Shown piece by piece: positions 35,598-45,200 of a stretch of 64,000 bases of DNA. Both the position numbers and the translations under genes were made by a program. The notes under the pieces were generated by a model. That model saw only the letters and a list, made by a program, of their open reading frames with translations, ran no database searches and was not told the DNA's origin. The number at the start of each line of letters is the position of its first letter. Position 1 is the first letter of the stretch. Source of the stretch: Chryseobacterium sp. FH1. Its GTDB lineage: Bacteria > Bacteroidota > Bacteroidia > Flavobacteriales > Weeksellaceae. The DNA is taken from assembly GCF_000735135.1 (NCBI RefSeq), contig NZ_JPLZ01000006.1, forward strand, positions 930,001-994,000, read 5' to 3'.

Positions 35598-36623
35598 TTA
35601 ATTCATACTGGTGGAAGCATCTGTTTTGTTGGCGAGCAAAGAATCTGCCTTCGCTTTTTTCTCCTGTTCCACTTGGAGGATGACGGCTTCTCGGTTTTCC
35701 TGCTCCTGCATTATCTTGGCGATGTGCGGTTCTATGATTTTGTTCATCTCTTCCTCCGGGATGTTGTTGGCTTCGGGGGAATCGAGAAGTTTTTTCCAAG
35801 GTCGTCTTTTGCCCCACGGGTAATCGCCGTACACAATAACTGGCGTTCCCTTTGCTCTTTCTGTCGCTCCGCCTTTGTTCAGAACCCAGTTTTCGACCCA
35901 GGTGTACATCCATTTGGCGTCTTCTTCCAGCATTCTCAAACAGGCGTGAGAAGCGGGATAACCGGGCATTGCGTACTGGTGCCAGCCGATGCCGTCGAAA
36001 TTGGCGATGTTGACATTCCATCTCAATTTCCACTCGTCGCTGACGGTGGAGATGGCGACTTCTTTTTTCCAGTTGGCGAACATCAAACCGGTTTTGGTTT
36101 TGGTGGCTTTTTTACCCATACTTGTTGGTCCCCATTTTACGAGATTTCCATATTCGTAAACTCCAAAGGCCTGAATTGGATAGGAGAAAAACACGAATTT
36201 TTTCACGTTTTCCAAACTTGTCAAGTGACCTGGAAATGGTGAGTAGATTAGGAAATTATCTTCGATTTTTGCTGGAACTACAAGCGTATCAGCGGCGCCG
36301 ATGTTGGCTTTGTCCAATCTGTTGAGTGCCAAAATGGTGTAGAGCGCTTTGCCTGTAAATTCTTTTTTGTTTTGCTGAGAAACGGAATCTGTGCTTTTGT
36401 AAACCCAAGGGAAAAATCCGAAATCCTTTCTCGGAATCACAACATCTGGAACATCAGGTCTTTCCTCTTCTTTCTTCTCTTCTTCCTTTTTTTCGTCTGG
36501 AGTCAGAATATCTGTTATGGGATTGTCTTTTTTATCGGATGAAGAGACATTTTCATCTTTTTTACATTGAATTAAAAATAAACTTGAGATAAGGAATAAA
36601 GATAGTAAGCTTTTAATTTTCAT
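35598..36623 (-). CDS. L,D-transpeptidase family lipoprotein (YkuD domain)
   Basis: This 341-residue protein has a lipoprotein signal (LIQC, Cys near residue 20), then an acidic/lysine-rich linker (about 25-60) and a YkuD catalytic domain. The active-site block is GIGWHQYAMPGYPASHACLRMLEEDA, here with GWHQYA and SHACLRM in separate view, so the His and the catalytic Cys (near 230) are present. Such enzymes make 3-3 cross-links in peptidoglycan or attach lipoproteins to it. The protein ends in a coiled-coil-like stretch rich in Glu/Gln/Ala. Repeat A2 begins 3 bp after its stop. Confidence 0.9.
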   Translation of the reverse strand: MKIKSLLSLFLISSLFLIQCKKDENVSSSDKKDNPITDILTPDEKKEEEKKEEERPDVPDVVIPRKDFGFFPWVYKSTDSVSQQNKKEFTGKALYTILALNRLDKANIGAADTLVVPAKIEDNFLIYSPFPGHLTSLENVKKFVFFSYPIQAFGVYEYGNLVKWGPTSMGKKATKTKTGLMFANWKKEVAISTVSDEWKLRWNVNIANFDGIGWHQYAMPGYPASHACLRMLEEDAKWMYTWVENWVLNKGGATERAKGTPVIVYGDYPWGKRRPWKKLLDSPEANNIPEEEMNKIIEPHIAKIMQEQENREAVILQVEQEKKAKADSLLANKTDASTSMN

Positions 36624-36740
36624 AGTTTTTCGTAGTGTTTTTTGTCAAGCCTAAGATAACAAAAAGAATACCATTTGATTGAAAAAAAGCGTGTGGGAAA
36701 AGTATTTGGGGAAATTTCACTTATTAATATTCATAATCAT

Positions 36741-37703
36741 TTATGGTTTGCTAACAATATGATTAATGATTTGCTTAGCGTGGATTCTGGAATTTTCTAT
36801 GAACCAAAGATGCGTGTCTTTTCCGCCACAAACTACGCCTGCGAGATAGATTCCCTCGATATTGCTTTCCATAGTTTCGGGATTGTAGTTTGGATTGAGA
36901 CATTCGCCTTTCAAATCGAGGCCGGTGTTTTTTAGGAATTCGAAGTCTGGCAGATAACCTGTCATTGCGAGCACGAAGTCGTTTTCGATTTCTTGGGTTT
37001 CGCCGTTTTCAGTTTTGAAGATAACGGAATTTGGTTTGATTTCCAGAAGTTCGGCTCCGAAATGCGCTTTGATGCTTCCTTCTTTGATTCGGTTTTCCAC
37101 GTCTGGCTTTACCCAATATTTGACGCTTTTTGAAATTTCTCGGTTGCGGACAATCATCGTCACGTTTCCACCTTTTCTGTAGATTTCCAAAGCACAATCC
37201 ACGGCAGAATTGCTCGAGCCTACAACTACCACGTTTTGAAAAGCGTAAGGATAAGGTTCTGTGTAATAATGTTTTACTTTTGGCAAATCCTCGCCTGGAA
37301 TATTCATCAAGTTTGGAATATCGTAAAATCCTGTGGCGATGATGACATTTTTTGCAAAGTAAATTTGTTTGCTGGTTTCAACTTGGAAAAATGTAGATTT
37401 CTCAATATTGAGAACTTTCTCGTATGGTCTGATGTTGATTTCTTTTTGGCGCGCGATGCCTTGGTAATATTCCAAAGCGTCTTGTCTGCCAGGTTTAGCT
37501 TTGGTGGTGATGAATGGGATCTCGTCAATTTCCAGACGGTCTGCCGTAGAGAAAAAAGTCATATACAAAGGGTAATTGTAGAGGCTGTTTGCCACCGTTC
37601 CTTTCTCAATAATAATATATTTGAGCTGATTTTTTTTAGCTTCCAAGGCGCAGGCCAATCCGATGGGACCGCCACCAACAATGAGAATATCGTATAATTC
37701 CAT
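36741..37703 (-). CDS. ypdA: YpdA family bacillithiol disulfide reductase-like flavoprotein
   Basis: This 320-residue FAD/NAD(P)-binding protein has the dinucleotide motif ILIVGGGPIGLACALEAKKN at residues 6-25, a second one at VVVVGSSNSAVDCALEIYRKGG near 160, and the late flavin block GIYLAGVVCGGKDTHLWFIE. It lacks the CxxC redox motif of thioredoxin reductase, as expected for YpdA, which reduces oxidised bacillithiol (BSSB) with NADPH. The -7 box (TAAATTTG, 37715-37708, minus strand) places the transcript start at about 37701-37703, at the start codon itself, so the mRNA is probably leaderless. Confidence 0.9.
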   Translation of the reverse strand: MELYDILIVGGGPIGLACALEAKKNQLKYIIIEKGTVANSLYNYPLYMTFFSTADRLEIDEIPFITTKAKPGRQDALEYYQGIARQKEINIRPYEKVLNIEKSTFFQVETSKQIYFAKNVIIATGFYDIPNLMNIPGEDLPKVKHYYTEPYPYAFQNVVVVGSSNSAVDCALEIYRKGGNVTMIVRNREISKSVKYWVKPDVENRIKEGSIKAHFGAELLEIKPNSVIFKTENGETQEIENDFVLAMTGYLPDFEFLKNTGLDLKGECLNPNYNPETMESNIEGIYLAGVVCGGKDTHLWFIENSRIHAKQIINHIVSKP

Positions 37704-37707
37704 AACC

Positions 37708-37715
37708 CAAATTTA
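37708..37715 (-). promoter_or_regulatory. -7 box of ypdA
   Basis: TAAATTTG on the minus strand ends 5 bp before the ypdA ATG (37703). A start 5-7 nt downstream would fall on the ATG. Confidence 0.55.
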
Positions 37716-37769
37716 CAAAGATTAAATTTTGATTGTTATCTTTACAACAATTATTTTGACAAATTAATT

Positions 37770-38381
37770 ATGAAAATCAATCTATTAATGGTCCTCGCAC
37801 TACTAACTGCTTGCAATAAAGTGGACCCAAATCAAGCGATTCTTCCAAAAACTACGACAGAACTTCCAGCAAAAAAGGTGGATTCTGAAGAAAAAACTGC
37901 CATCAATCTTAATAGAGATATAGTAAACTTGCTGAAAAATAAGCAGTACGATAAACTCTCAGCCCACATCCATCCGGAAAGAGAAATCAAATTTTCTATG
38001 TACAGTTTTGTTTCTGATAAGGACAAAAGTTTTTCGAAATCAGACTTTGAAAAGTACATTGGTACTGATGAGAAATTCACTTTCGGTCACAAGGATGGGT
38101 CTGGCGCTATCTACATCGTTACTTTAAAAGATTATTTGAAGGATTGGGTTTTCAAAAAAGACTTTAGTAGTGCGAAAGTCAATTATGATAATTTCGAGGG
38201 AAAAGGGAACAGTCTCAATAATATCAAAGAAAAATATCCCAATTCAGAAACTGTTGAAAATTATCTGGCTGGGACTGTGGAATATTCTTATATGGATTGG
38301 AATAGTCTAATTTTGGTTTTCGAAAAGATTGATAATCAGTATTATCTGGTTGCGATTGTGAATGATCAATGGACGGTTTAG
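37770..38381 (+). CDS. Lipoprotein of unknown function
   Basis: I do not recognise the family of this 203-residue protein. It begins with a short hydrophobic leader and a lipobox (LLTAC, Cys near residue 15), so it is a lipoprotein. The mature part has alternating helices and strands, with HIHPEREIKFSMYSFVSDKDKSF, KEKYPNSETVENYLAGTVEYSYMDWNSLILVFEKID and IVNDQWTV at the end. The arrangement is like nuclear-transport-factor-2-type folds in small secreted proteins, but this is only a guess. A near-consensus -7 box (TATCTTTA, 37737-37744) lies 26 bp upstream. It is divergent from ypdA. Confidence 0.7.
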   Translation: MKINLLMVLALLTACNKVDPNQAILPKTTTELPAKKVDSEEKTAINLNRDIVNLLKNKQYDKLSAHIHPEREIKFSMYSFVSDKDKSFSKSDFEKYIGTDEKFTFGHKDGSGAIYIVTLKDYLKDWVFKKDFSSAKVNYDNFEGKGNSLNNIKEKYPNSETVENYLAGTVEYSYMDWNSLILVFEKIDNQYYLVAIVNDQWTV

Positions 38382-38388
38382 ATGCAAA

Positions 38389-38928
38389 TTATTGCTCAAC
38401 CCAAATTAATTTCGAAGTGTCGTAACCTACGGATTTTGCTTTTTCCAAAAATCTGGTCTTGAAGTTTTCTGGGATGGTTTTTTCGCGTGAAAGAATCCAA
38501 AGGTAATCCAAGTTTTTCCCTGCTACCAAAGCATATTTGTAATCTTCGTCCAAATCGATGACGTTATAGCCTGACCAAAATGGCTTGAAAAATGAAACTT
38601 TCAATCGGGCTTCATTTTCAGCATTTACGAATTTTGCTTCGCCAGTACTTTGCTTCCATTCTTTTTCCACATAGTCGTAACCTCGGTTTTCAACTTTGAT
38701 TGTTCCATCTGGATTGGTGGAATAAGTGGCAGTGACTTGGTTCATATTTTTTTCGAAACGGTAATCGAATCTAGCGATTTCATACCATTTTCCAAGATAT
38801 TTTTCGGATTCGAAGTTTTGGACAGCGTTGGCTCCTTCGGGTATTCCAGCTGAACAGGAATTTAAAATCATCAATCCTAAAATTCCCAATGACACCGGAA
38901 TAGCAATTTTTATGAATGTGTTTCTCAT
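38389..38928 (-). CDS. Lipocalin family lipoprotein (Blc type)
   Basis: This 179-residue protein has a lipobox (LNSC, Cys near residue 25) and the lipocalin GxW motif GKWYEIARFDYRFEKNMNQVTATY near 42. GTIKVENRGYDYVEKEWKQSTG, SFFKPFWSGYNVIDLDEDYKYALV and LWILSREKTIPENF follow the order of E. coli Blc, an outer-membrane lipoprotein that binds lysophospholipids and other lipids. The ATG at 38928 gives an N-terminus that starts the signal peptide; a start 24 bp upstream adds residues before it. The gene is divergent from the M28 peptidase gene. Confidence 0.92.
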   Translation of the reverse strand: MRNTFIKIAIPVSLGILGLMILNSCSAGIPEGANAVQNFESEKYLGKWYEIARFDYRFEKNMNQVTATYSTNPDGTIKVENRGYDYVEKEWKQSTGEAKFVNAENEARLKVSFFKPFWSGYNVIDLDEDYKYALVAGKNLDYLWILSREKTIPENFKTRFLEKAKSVGYDTSKLIWVEQ

Positions 38929-39005
38929 TGTAGCATATTTTCTGCAATCCATTCAAAAACAATTCCAATTGAGATTAAATATCAGATGCGTATTTAATAT
39001 TTGTT

Positions 39006-39059
39006 ATTATTAATGATAATTAAATAATTTGGTTAATTTTACACATTATTAATGATAAT
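39006..39059. repeat. Two 15-bp direct repeats between the lipocalin and M28 peptidase genes
   Basis: ATTATTAATGATAAT occurs exactly at 39006-39020 and 39045-39059, 39 bp apart start to start. Each copy is a near-palindrome with ATTAT/ATAAT arms. The position between divergent genes suggests an operator, resembling the AT-rich boxes of Fur/PerR-type regulators only loosely. Confidence 0.55.
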
Positions 39060-39066
39060 AAAAACA

Positions 39067-40497
39067 ATGAAATTAAAATTACTTCCTGTACTTTCTCTTG
39101 CGCTTTTCAATCAAGCATTTGCACAATCAGAAAAATTCTATGCGACCACAGATGCAAAAAATGCAACAGAGCTAAAAGCACTAATGCCAGACGAAGTTGA
39201 TATCCTAAACTCTAACGACAAAGAATCCGTTATCTTTGTGTCGCCAAAAGCGGCAGAATTTCTACATCACAACGTCATCACGCACGGGCCGGGATATATC
39301 TATAAATCGTCGGAGCAGGAAGCATTAAACTCATTAAGCAAATCAAAAAAATCTAATAAAGTTCTTGACTTTACAATCAATCAAGATGCTGCGGTGAACA
39401 ATGCTATTTCTAAAGTGAATGCGGATAATATCAAAAGTCACATCCAAGTTCTGGAAGCTTATGGCACAAGACGTCACAACACGACTCAGGCGCAAACTTC
39501 TGTACAGGATTTGAAAACAAAATGGGAAAGCCTAATTGCCGCAACAGGAAGAACAGATTTGTCTGTGAGAATAGTAAACCACGTTAGAACGCCGATGCCT
39601 TCTTTGGTTTTTACAATTAATGGCAATGCAACCCCGGCAGAATATATCATTGTTGGAGGTCACATGGATTCTATTTCGGGCGGTGCTGTGGCACCAGGCG
39701 CAGACGATGATGCATCTGGAATTGCGACGGTGACAGAGATGATTCGAGTGTTGTTGGATCTTAATTATAAACCGGCCAGGACAGTTGAGTTTATGGCGTT
39801 TGCAGCGGAAGAGATTGGTTTGGTCGGTTCTTCCGAGATTGCGGAAAATTATGCTGATACAGGAAAGAATGTGATTTCTTACGTTCAGTTTGATATGACC
39901 AATTACAAAGGATCTTCCAGAGATGTTTATATTTCAACGGATTCTTACAACAGCAATGATCTTAATTTATTCTTGATAGAGTTGATGGAGCATTACAATA
40001 AAACTGGCGCTCATGCTTTTACCTACGGAAATACGATTTGCAACTATGGCTGTTCGGATCATTTCAGTTGGGCACAAAATGGTTTTGATGCCGCTTTCCC
40101 TTTTGAAGCTTCTTTTTCACAGTCCAATCCTTACATTCATTCAAGTACAGATACGTTATCGAGAAGCAACAATACAGCGACGCACGCGGCAAAGTTTGCA
40201 AAATTAGGTCTAGAATTTATCATAGAAACAGCAAAAGGTTCGGTTCTTGCAACTTCTGAAACTTCCGCTAATTCGGTTGAAATTTATGTTAAAGATAAAG
40301 CGCTGAATTACAGATTAGGAAAAGAATCTTTGGAGCATTTGACTATTATCGATACCAGCGGACGACAATTGTTGGAATCTAAAAATGTTCTATCCATAGG
40401 GAAAGTTGATTTAAATAAATTGACAAAAGGTTTTTATTTGGCAGTTTTCAAAACAAAATCCGGAAAGGTAATCACTAAGAAATTTATTTTGGATTAA
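39067..40497 (+). CDS. Secreted M28 family aminopeptidase with T9SS sorting domain
   Basis: This 476-residue protein has a signal peptide (MKLKLLPVLSLALFNQAFAQ is split here as MKLKLLPV and AFNQAFAQ-like end), a propeptide-like region to about residue 175, and an M28 zinc-peptidase domain. The metal ligands are in GGHMDSIS and APGADDDASG (His and Asp near 200), the catalytic AAEEIGLVGS (Glu near 250), VQFDMTNY (Asp) and CSDHFSWAQNGF (His). A T9SS type A tail follows (LTIIDTSGRQLLES, KGFYLAVFKTKSGKVITKKF). It is exported across both membranes and probably degrades peptides outside. Starts upstream of 39067 precede the signal peptide. Confidence 0.93.
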   Translation: MKLKLLPVLSLALFNQAFAQSEKFYATTDAKNATELKALMPDEVDILNSNDKESVIFVSPKAAEFLHHNVITHGPGYIYKSSEQEALNSLSKSKKSNKVLDFTINQDAAVNNAISKVNADNIKSHIQVLEAYGTRRHNTTQAQTSVQDLKTKWESLIAATGRTDLSVRIVNHVRTPMPSLVFTINGNATPAEYIIVGGHMDSISGGAVAPGADDDASGIATVTEMIRVLLDLNYKPARTVEFMAFAAEEIGLVGSSEIAENYADTGKNVISYVQFDMTNYKGSSRDVYISTDSYNSNDLNLFLIELMEHYNKTGAHAFTYGNTICNYGCSDHFSWAQNGFDAAFPFEASFSQSNPYIHSSTDTLSRSNNTATHAAKFAKLGLEFIIETAKGSVLATSETSANSVEIYVKDKALNYRLGKESLEHLTIIDTSGRQLLESKNVLSIGKVDLNKLTKGFYLAVFKTKSGKVITKKFILD

Positions 40498-40522
40498 TAG
40501 ATAAAATTTAAAGTCACAAATA

Positions 40523-40559
40523 AAAAGAGCAAATAGAAAAGAAATCTATTTGCTCTTTT
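40523..40559 (+). terminator. Terminator of the M28 peptidase gene
   Basis: A perfect 15-bp stem (40523-40537 with 40545-40559), a 7-nt loop and T-rich 3' arm; both flanks are suited to stopping transcription from either side. Confidence 0.9.
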
Positions 40560-40604
40560 GTTTTTAAAGAAATGAACTACGTTCCTATTTGGTTAAATAT
40601 ATAT

Positions 40605-40937
40605 TTAAGCTTCTGGTGCAAGTTCTACGATTAGTCCTTCCAATTCTGGAGTTACAGGAATTTGGCAACCCAATCTGCTGTTTGGTTTTACGTTGTAGGC
40701 TTCATCCAGCATTGCTTCTTCATCTGGCAACATTTCCGGAAGTGGCACATTTTCACTCAAAATATAACATTGGCAAGAGGCGCACATCGCCATTCCGCCA
40801 CAGATCCCGATGGTTCCTTCTTCCGCCAATTCGTAGGCGCGAACAATTTCCATCAGGCTCATCGCCATATCGGTTGGAGCAGGGATTGTGTGAGAAACGC
40901 CTTCTCTGTCTATGATTGTAATATTAACGTCTGACAT
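40605..40937 (-). CDS. [2Fe-2S] ferredoxin (adrenodoxin/Isc type)
   Basis: This 110-residue protein is a plant/adrenodoxin-type 2Fe-2S ferredoxin. The cluster cysteines lie in GICGGMAMCASCQCYI (C-x5-C-x2-C, near residues 46-54) and in SRLGCQIPV (near 91). The central acidic part (LPEMLPDEEAMLDEAYNVKP) is typical of the adrenodoxin group. It supplies single electrons. The ferredoxin-NADP reductase gene starts about 90 bp upstream in the same direction, which suggests that the two proteins act together. The -7 box (TATATTTG, 40949-40942) lies so close to the ATG that the mRNA is probably leaderless. Confidence 0.93.
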   Translation of the reverse strand: MSDVNITIIDREGVSHTIPAPTDMAMSLMEIVRAYELAEEGTIGICGGMAMCASCQCYILSENVPLPEMLPDEEAMLDEAYNVKPNSRLGCQIPVTPELEGLIVELAPEA

Positions 40938-40941
40938 TTTG

Positions 40942-40949
40942 CAAATATA
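40942..40949 (-). promoter_or_regulatory. -7 box of the ferredoxin gene
   Basis: TATATTTG on the minus strand; the predicted start (40936-40937) coincides with the ATG at 40937. Confidence 0.55.
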
Positions 40950-41030
40950 AGAGAGTAGATTTTTAGATGATGGATAATAAACGAATTCTATGTAAAAAGT
41001 CTATTATCTATCCGTCTATTTTCTTTTGGT

Positions 41031-42083
41031 CTAATCGATTGATTTCACAACCGCTTTTTCAGCTTCTTTTCTGGTGCCGTCGAAACCGTCAACGCCACTT
41101 ACGGTTGTATATTTAAGGACGAATTTCTTGCCTGGATTCATTCTGTTGTAAACACTTTGAACCATCAATGTCGCCTCGTGGAAACCACAAAGGATCAACT
41201 TCAATTTCCCTGGATAAGTATTGATATCGCCGATCGCGTAGATGCCTTCGATGTTGGTTTGATAATCCAAAGCGTTGTTCACTTTGATCGCATTTTTTTC
41301 AATCTCCAATCCCCAATATGCTAGAGGTCCCAACTTAGGCGTCAATCCAAAAAGCGGAATCAGATAATCTGTTTCGATGATGGATTTTTCGCCGTCTTTT
41401 TCAATTTCGATGGCTGTGATTTTATCTTCGCCAATCAAACCAGTTACTTCTGCAGGAGTAATCAAATTGATTTTTCCCTGATGTTTCAATTCTGATACTT
41501 TCTCTACAGAATCCAAAGCACCACGGAACTCATTACGTCTGTGGATCAAAGTGACATCGGAAGCAACATCGGCCAAGAAAACAGACCAGTCCAAAGCAGA
41601 ATCTCCACCACCAGCAATCACGATTTTCTTGTCACGGAACATCTCGGGATCTCTCACGAAATATTCAACGCCTTTTTCCTCGAATTTTGCGATGTTTTCC
41701 AACTCTGGTTTTCTCGGGTCAAAACTTCCCAATCCGCCAGCAATTGCGATGGCTTTTCCTTTAACTTGTACGCCTCTGCTGGTCGTAACTATGAATTGTC
41801 CGTCTTCGGTTTTTTCATAGCTCACCGCTTTTTGAGCCAATGAAAATTGAGGTTCGAATTGCTTGATCTGCTCCATCAAATTATCTACCAGCACGCCAGC
41901 GTCCACACTTGGAAATCCAGGAATGTCGAAGATTGGTTTTTTAGGATAAAGTTCGGTCAACTGTCCGCCAGGCTGAGGAAGCGCATCAATCAAATGACAT
42001 CTCAATTTCAACAATCCAGCTTCGAAAACGGTGAAAAGTCCAGTTGGACCAGCACCTATTATAATGATATCTGTTTCTAACAT
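41031..42083 (-). CDS. Ferredoxin--NADP reductase, thioredoxin-reductase-like type
   Basis: This 350-residue flavoenzyme carries DIIIIGAGPTGLFTVFEAGLL at the N-terminus, FVRDPEMFRDKKIVIAGGGDSALDWSVFLAD in the middle for the second nucleotide site, and GIYAIGDINTYPGKLKLIL near the end for FAD. There is no CxxC redox motif, so it belongs to the YumC-type ferredoxin/flavodoxin-NADP reductases (FNR). It moves electrons between NADPH and ferredoxin. The -7 box at 42111-42104 lies downstream of the first possible start (42116), so the ATG at 42083 is correct. The ferredoxin gene follows. Confidence 0.92.
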   Translation of the reverse strand: MLETDIIIIGAGPTGLFTVFEAGLLKLRCHLIDALPQPGGQLTELYPKKPIFDIPGFPSVDAGVLVDNLMEQIKQFEPQFSLAQKAVSYEKTEDGQFIVTTSRGVQVKGKAIAIAGGLGSFDPRKPELENIAKFEEKGVEYFVRDPEMFRDKKIVIAGGGDSALDWSVFLADVASDVTLIHRRNEFRGALDSVEKVSELKHQGKINLITPAEVTGLIGEDKITAIEIEKDGEKSIIETDYLIPLFGLTPKLGPLAYWGLEIEKNAIKVNNALDYQTNIEGIYAIGDINTYPGKLKLILCGFHEATLMVQSVYNRMNPGKKFVLKYTTVSGVDGFDGTRKEAEKAVVKSID

Positions 42084-42103
42084 TGATATAAATTTTGGAA
42101 AGG

Positions 42104-42111
42104 CAAATTTA
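42104..42111 (-). promoter_or_regulatory. -7 box of the ferredoxin-NADP reductase gene
   Basis: TAAATTTG on the minus strand; start near 42097, leader about 14 nt to the ATG at 42083. It excludes the more upstream in-frame start. Confidence 0.6.
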
Positions 42112-42154
42112 ATCATTATATATTATCTTAATAAACTGTGAACTATGATATTAA

Positions 42155-42187
42155 TTTGCTCTCGCTATTTATTTTAAAATATCTTTG
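42155..42187 (+). promoter_or_regulatory. Promoter of the large secreted T9SS gene
   Basis: TTTG at 42155-42158, a 21-bp spacer and TATCTTTG at 42180-42187. Start near 42194 and ATG at 42201, so the leader is only about 7 nt. Confidence 0.72.
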
Positions 42188-42200
42188 CGAAAAATAATTT

Positions 42201-45200
42201 ATGCCCCCAAAAATCTATTCTTTGCAAATCTCGAAATTTGCGTTATTTATTTTCCTCCTCTTTTGCTTTCAAGAAAACTTTGCGCAGACTGCTCCAGACA
42301 ACAGCAGATTTATACAGCTCAATACCATAAAAGGGAGTAGATTGACTTTGGTAGAAAGTTCTGATAATTATGTTTATCATGTCGGGACAATCAATAACTC
42401 TGAAGTTGGTTTTGAGGGCTTTTCTGCCAAAAATATAGGTGTTGATGATTTATTCATTTTAAAATCCTCTGCCAACAACGGAACAAATTCTTGGTTTGAA
42501 ACTTTTGATGCTGGAAATGGCGGGAAAATAAATCCTAAAAGTATCTTTGTTGATGCCAATGAGAATGTGTATGTTTTTGCACAGTTTCAGGGAAGTGTAA
42601 AGGTTGGAAACAGTACAATCACATCTTCGAATCTAACCGATGCATTTCTGATGAAACTAGATTCAAATGGTGTTTCACAATGGATTTCCTATTTGCCACT
42701 GGGAACTGCTTCGTATAATAACACGGTTGCTAAAACAAAACTTGTTACAGATGGAACTCATGTTTTTTTTGTTTACGGCGGTAATCATCTTTTAAAAATT
42801 AATAATAATGACGGCAATGTTATTTACAATAATACTTATGACAATGTCGAGCTCAAGTCCCTAGCACTTAGCAATCAAAATTTATATTTAGCTGGAGCTA
42901 CGATGAATGCGGGTGTTAATTTTGGATCAGAATTTATCAATGAAAGTTATGTTGGCTTTGTTTTGAAAGGCGATAAAGATGCGAACTTTGCATCTTCACT
43001 TAAAACCTCTCCAGACGGTTTTTATCAGGTTTTTTCTGATGTAAGTGATATTGCTACTTCTAGCGATGGTTCATTACTCCTTACAGGGTTTTATACAAGA
43101 TCCGAAATAAAATTGATTACCGAAACAGGAACAACTTCTTTTACATACAACCCAAATGCAAATTATGATAACCTGACAAGATTGTACAATTTTGTAGCAA
43201 AAGTTGATCTAGATCTTGGGGCAGTTTCGTTTTTTCGTACATCTACATCCATTAACAGAGAAGGCGTTTTCAATATTAGAACGGACTATAATTCTTCGAA
43301 ACTTATTCCTTACGGTACTTCGGGAGATTTCAAACAAGTGAATTACATCATCAATAGACTTGGTTCTACACTTGTAACATCTTTTACAAATCCAAATGGA
43401 ACTTCTACAACTTTACCTGCATCATTAGAAGCTCAAAGTTACACTTCATTGTTGGCCTATAATAAACAAGGAGTTTACGAATCGGGAATTCAGTTGGCTC
43501 AAGTCGGTTTTAGAATGAGTGCTTCCGGCAAAGGATATACTGTTACGGATAACAATAATGTTAGGGTGTTTTCTACCTCTGGTTTTAGTGCTGATAACTC
43601 CAATCTATTATGGACAAAACAGAAAAGCAATTCTATTGGCGGTAGCTTTTCTAAACAATTCCAAAAGCATTTGAAATCTGAAAAGTCTGATGTTTTCTTT
43701 ACAGCATTGGCAGAAGGGAAAGGGAATTTCTTTGGTAAAGAATTTGAAAACGGACAAAATATATTCACTAGATATGTCACAAGATTGACTGCTGATGGAA
43801 CTTCAAAATGGACCGCAAGTTTTCAAAATGCATCCAATGCAGATGAATTAAATATTGCCCAAGATTTTGCAACTACGGATAAAGATGATAATTTTTATTT
43901 CGTTGCGGGAGTAAAAGGTAATTCTTCTTTATTTGCAGATTCGGAAGGTAACTCTACAAATTTTGTTACAACATCTGGAAATGCAAAAGCTTTTGTGAAA
44001 TTGGATCAAAATGGCAAATTACTATGGAGCAAACAGATCAATCAATCTGGTGTTTCTAAGACAGCAGTAGCAACTGACAAGTCTGGAAATGTTTATTTGG
44101 TGGGACAAACAGAAGGTTCTTTGGATTTGGATAATTTCAATATTCCTTCAGAAGGCGGTGTTTCTATGTTTGTTGTTAAATTATCTAGCGCTGGAAATAT
44201 CATCTATTCCAAGTATTATAAGAATGTCGCTAATGGATTCTATGTTCTTAACCCGGTGTTTGACAATCAGGACAATCTTTATGTTTTTAGTGAGCCAATG
44301 AGTCCAAGTGATGCTCCGGATTATGTCTTTGGTTCTGTTGTGGTACCTTCTGGTGTAAATGGTATTGCGCATCTTATGTTGAAGTTTGATAATACCGGAA
44401 ATGTAATATTTGGAAAGAATTTTTATGCCAATGCACCGGAGGGTAATCTGTCTTATGCTTGGCCAAACGATGTACATTTTGATGGAGCAGATTTCATTGT
44501 TTCAGGAAATTATTATGGAGATTCAGATGCATCAAGATATTTAGGTTTGGATATGGCTCAAATTCCGAAAGTTTATTCTGGCACAAACTTGTATGTTCCC
44601 TTCGTTGCAAAAGTGAGTACTTCAGGAAATGTTGTTTGGCAGAAATCTCTGGAGTCTAACAATAGCAATACAGGAAATTATACCAACATCGATCTAGATG
44701 AAAGTAAAAATATTTACATGTACTATTCTGTTAGAGACAAAGTAAGATTCAATGGGACAGAATATTCTTTCAATGCGACAGATGGGAACAAGATTTTGTT
44801 GAAACTTGATACAAATGGTAATTTGGTTTATTACAAAATTGCAGACAAAGGAATGTATTATTTTCCTTTGGTCGATGTTATAGAAAATGATAAAGTCAAC
44901 GTTTCTGGCTATTCGGTAGAGCAGAACTTCTTGAATTATAAAATCAATAATCAAAATGCTACGAATCTCTATCTCGCTACTTTTGGGACATTGGATCAAA
45001 AATATTTGACACCTTTAAATAATTATTTGACGTTAACCAACGTTGCGATGCCAAATAATCCGCAGAATGCAAACTCATTTGAGTTCGATTTGGTTAATAA
45101 CGTTGATTGGACAGCGACTAGCGACCAAAACTGGCTGGGTCTATCTGCCATCAAACTTTCAAAAAGTAAAAGTGCTTTGAACACAATCTCTGGAAGCGGA

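Noticed and set aside
35407-36033. 208-residue open frame on the minus strand
   Set aside because: It lies opposite in frame to the L,D-transpeptidase gene and runs through repeat A2; its composition (Arg/Gln/His-rich) is that of an out-of-frame reading.
35673-36242. 189-residue open frame on the plus strand inside the L,D-transpeptidase gene
   Set aside because: Antisense to the catalytic domain; no own promoter or motif.
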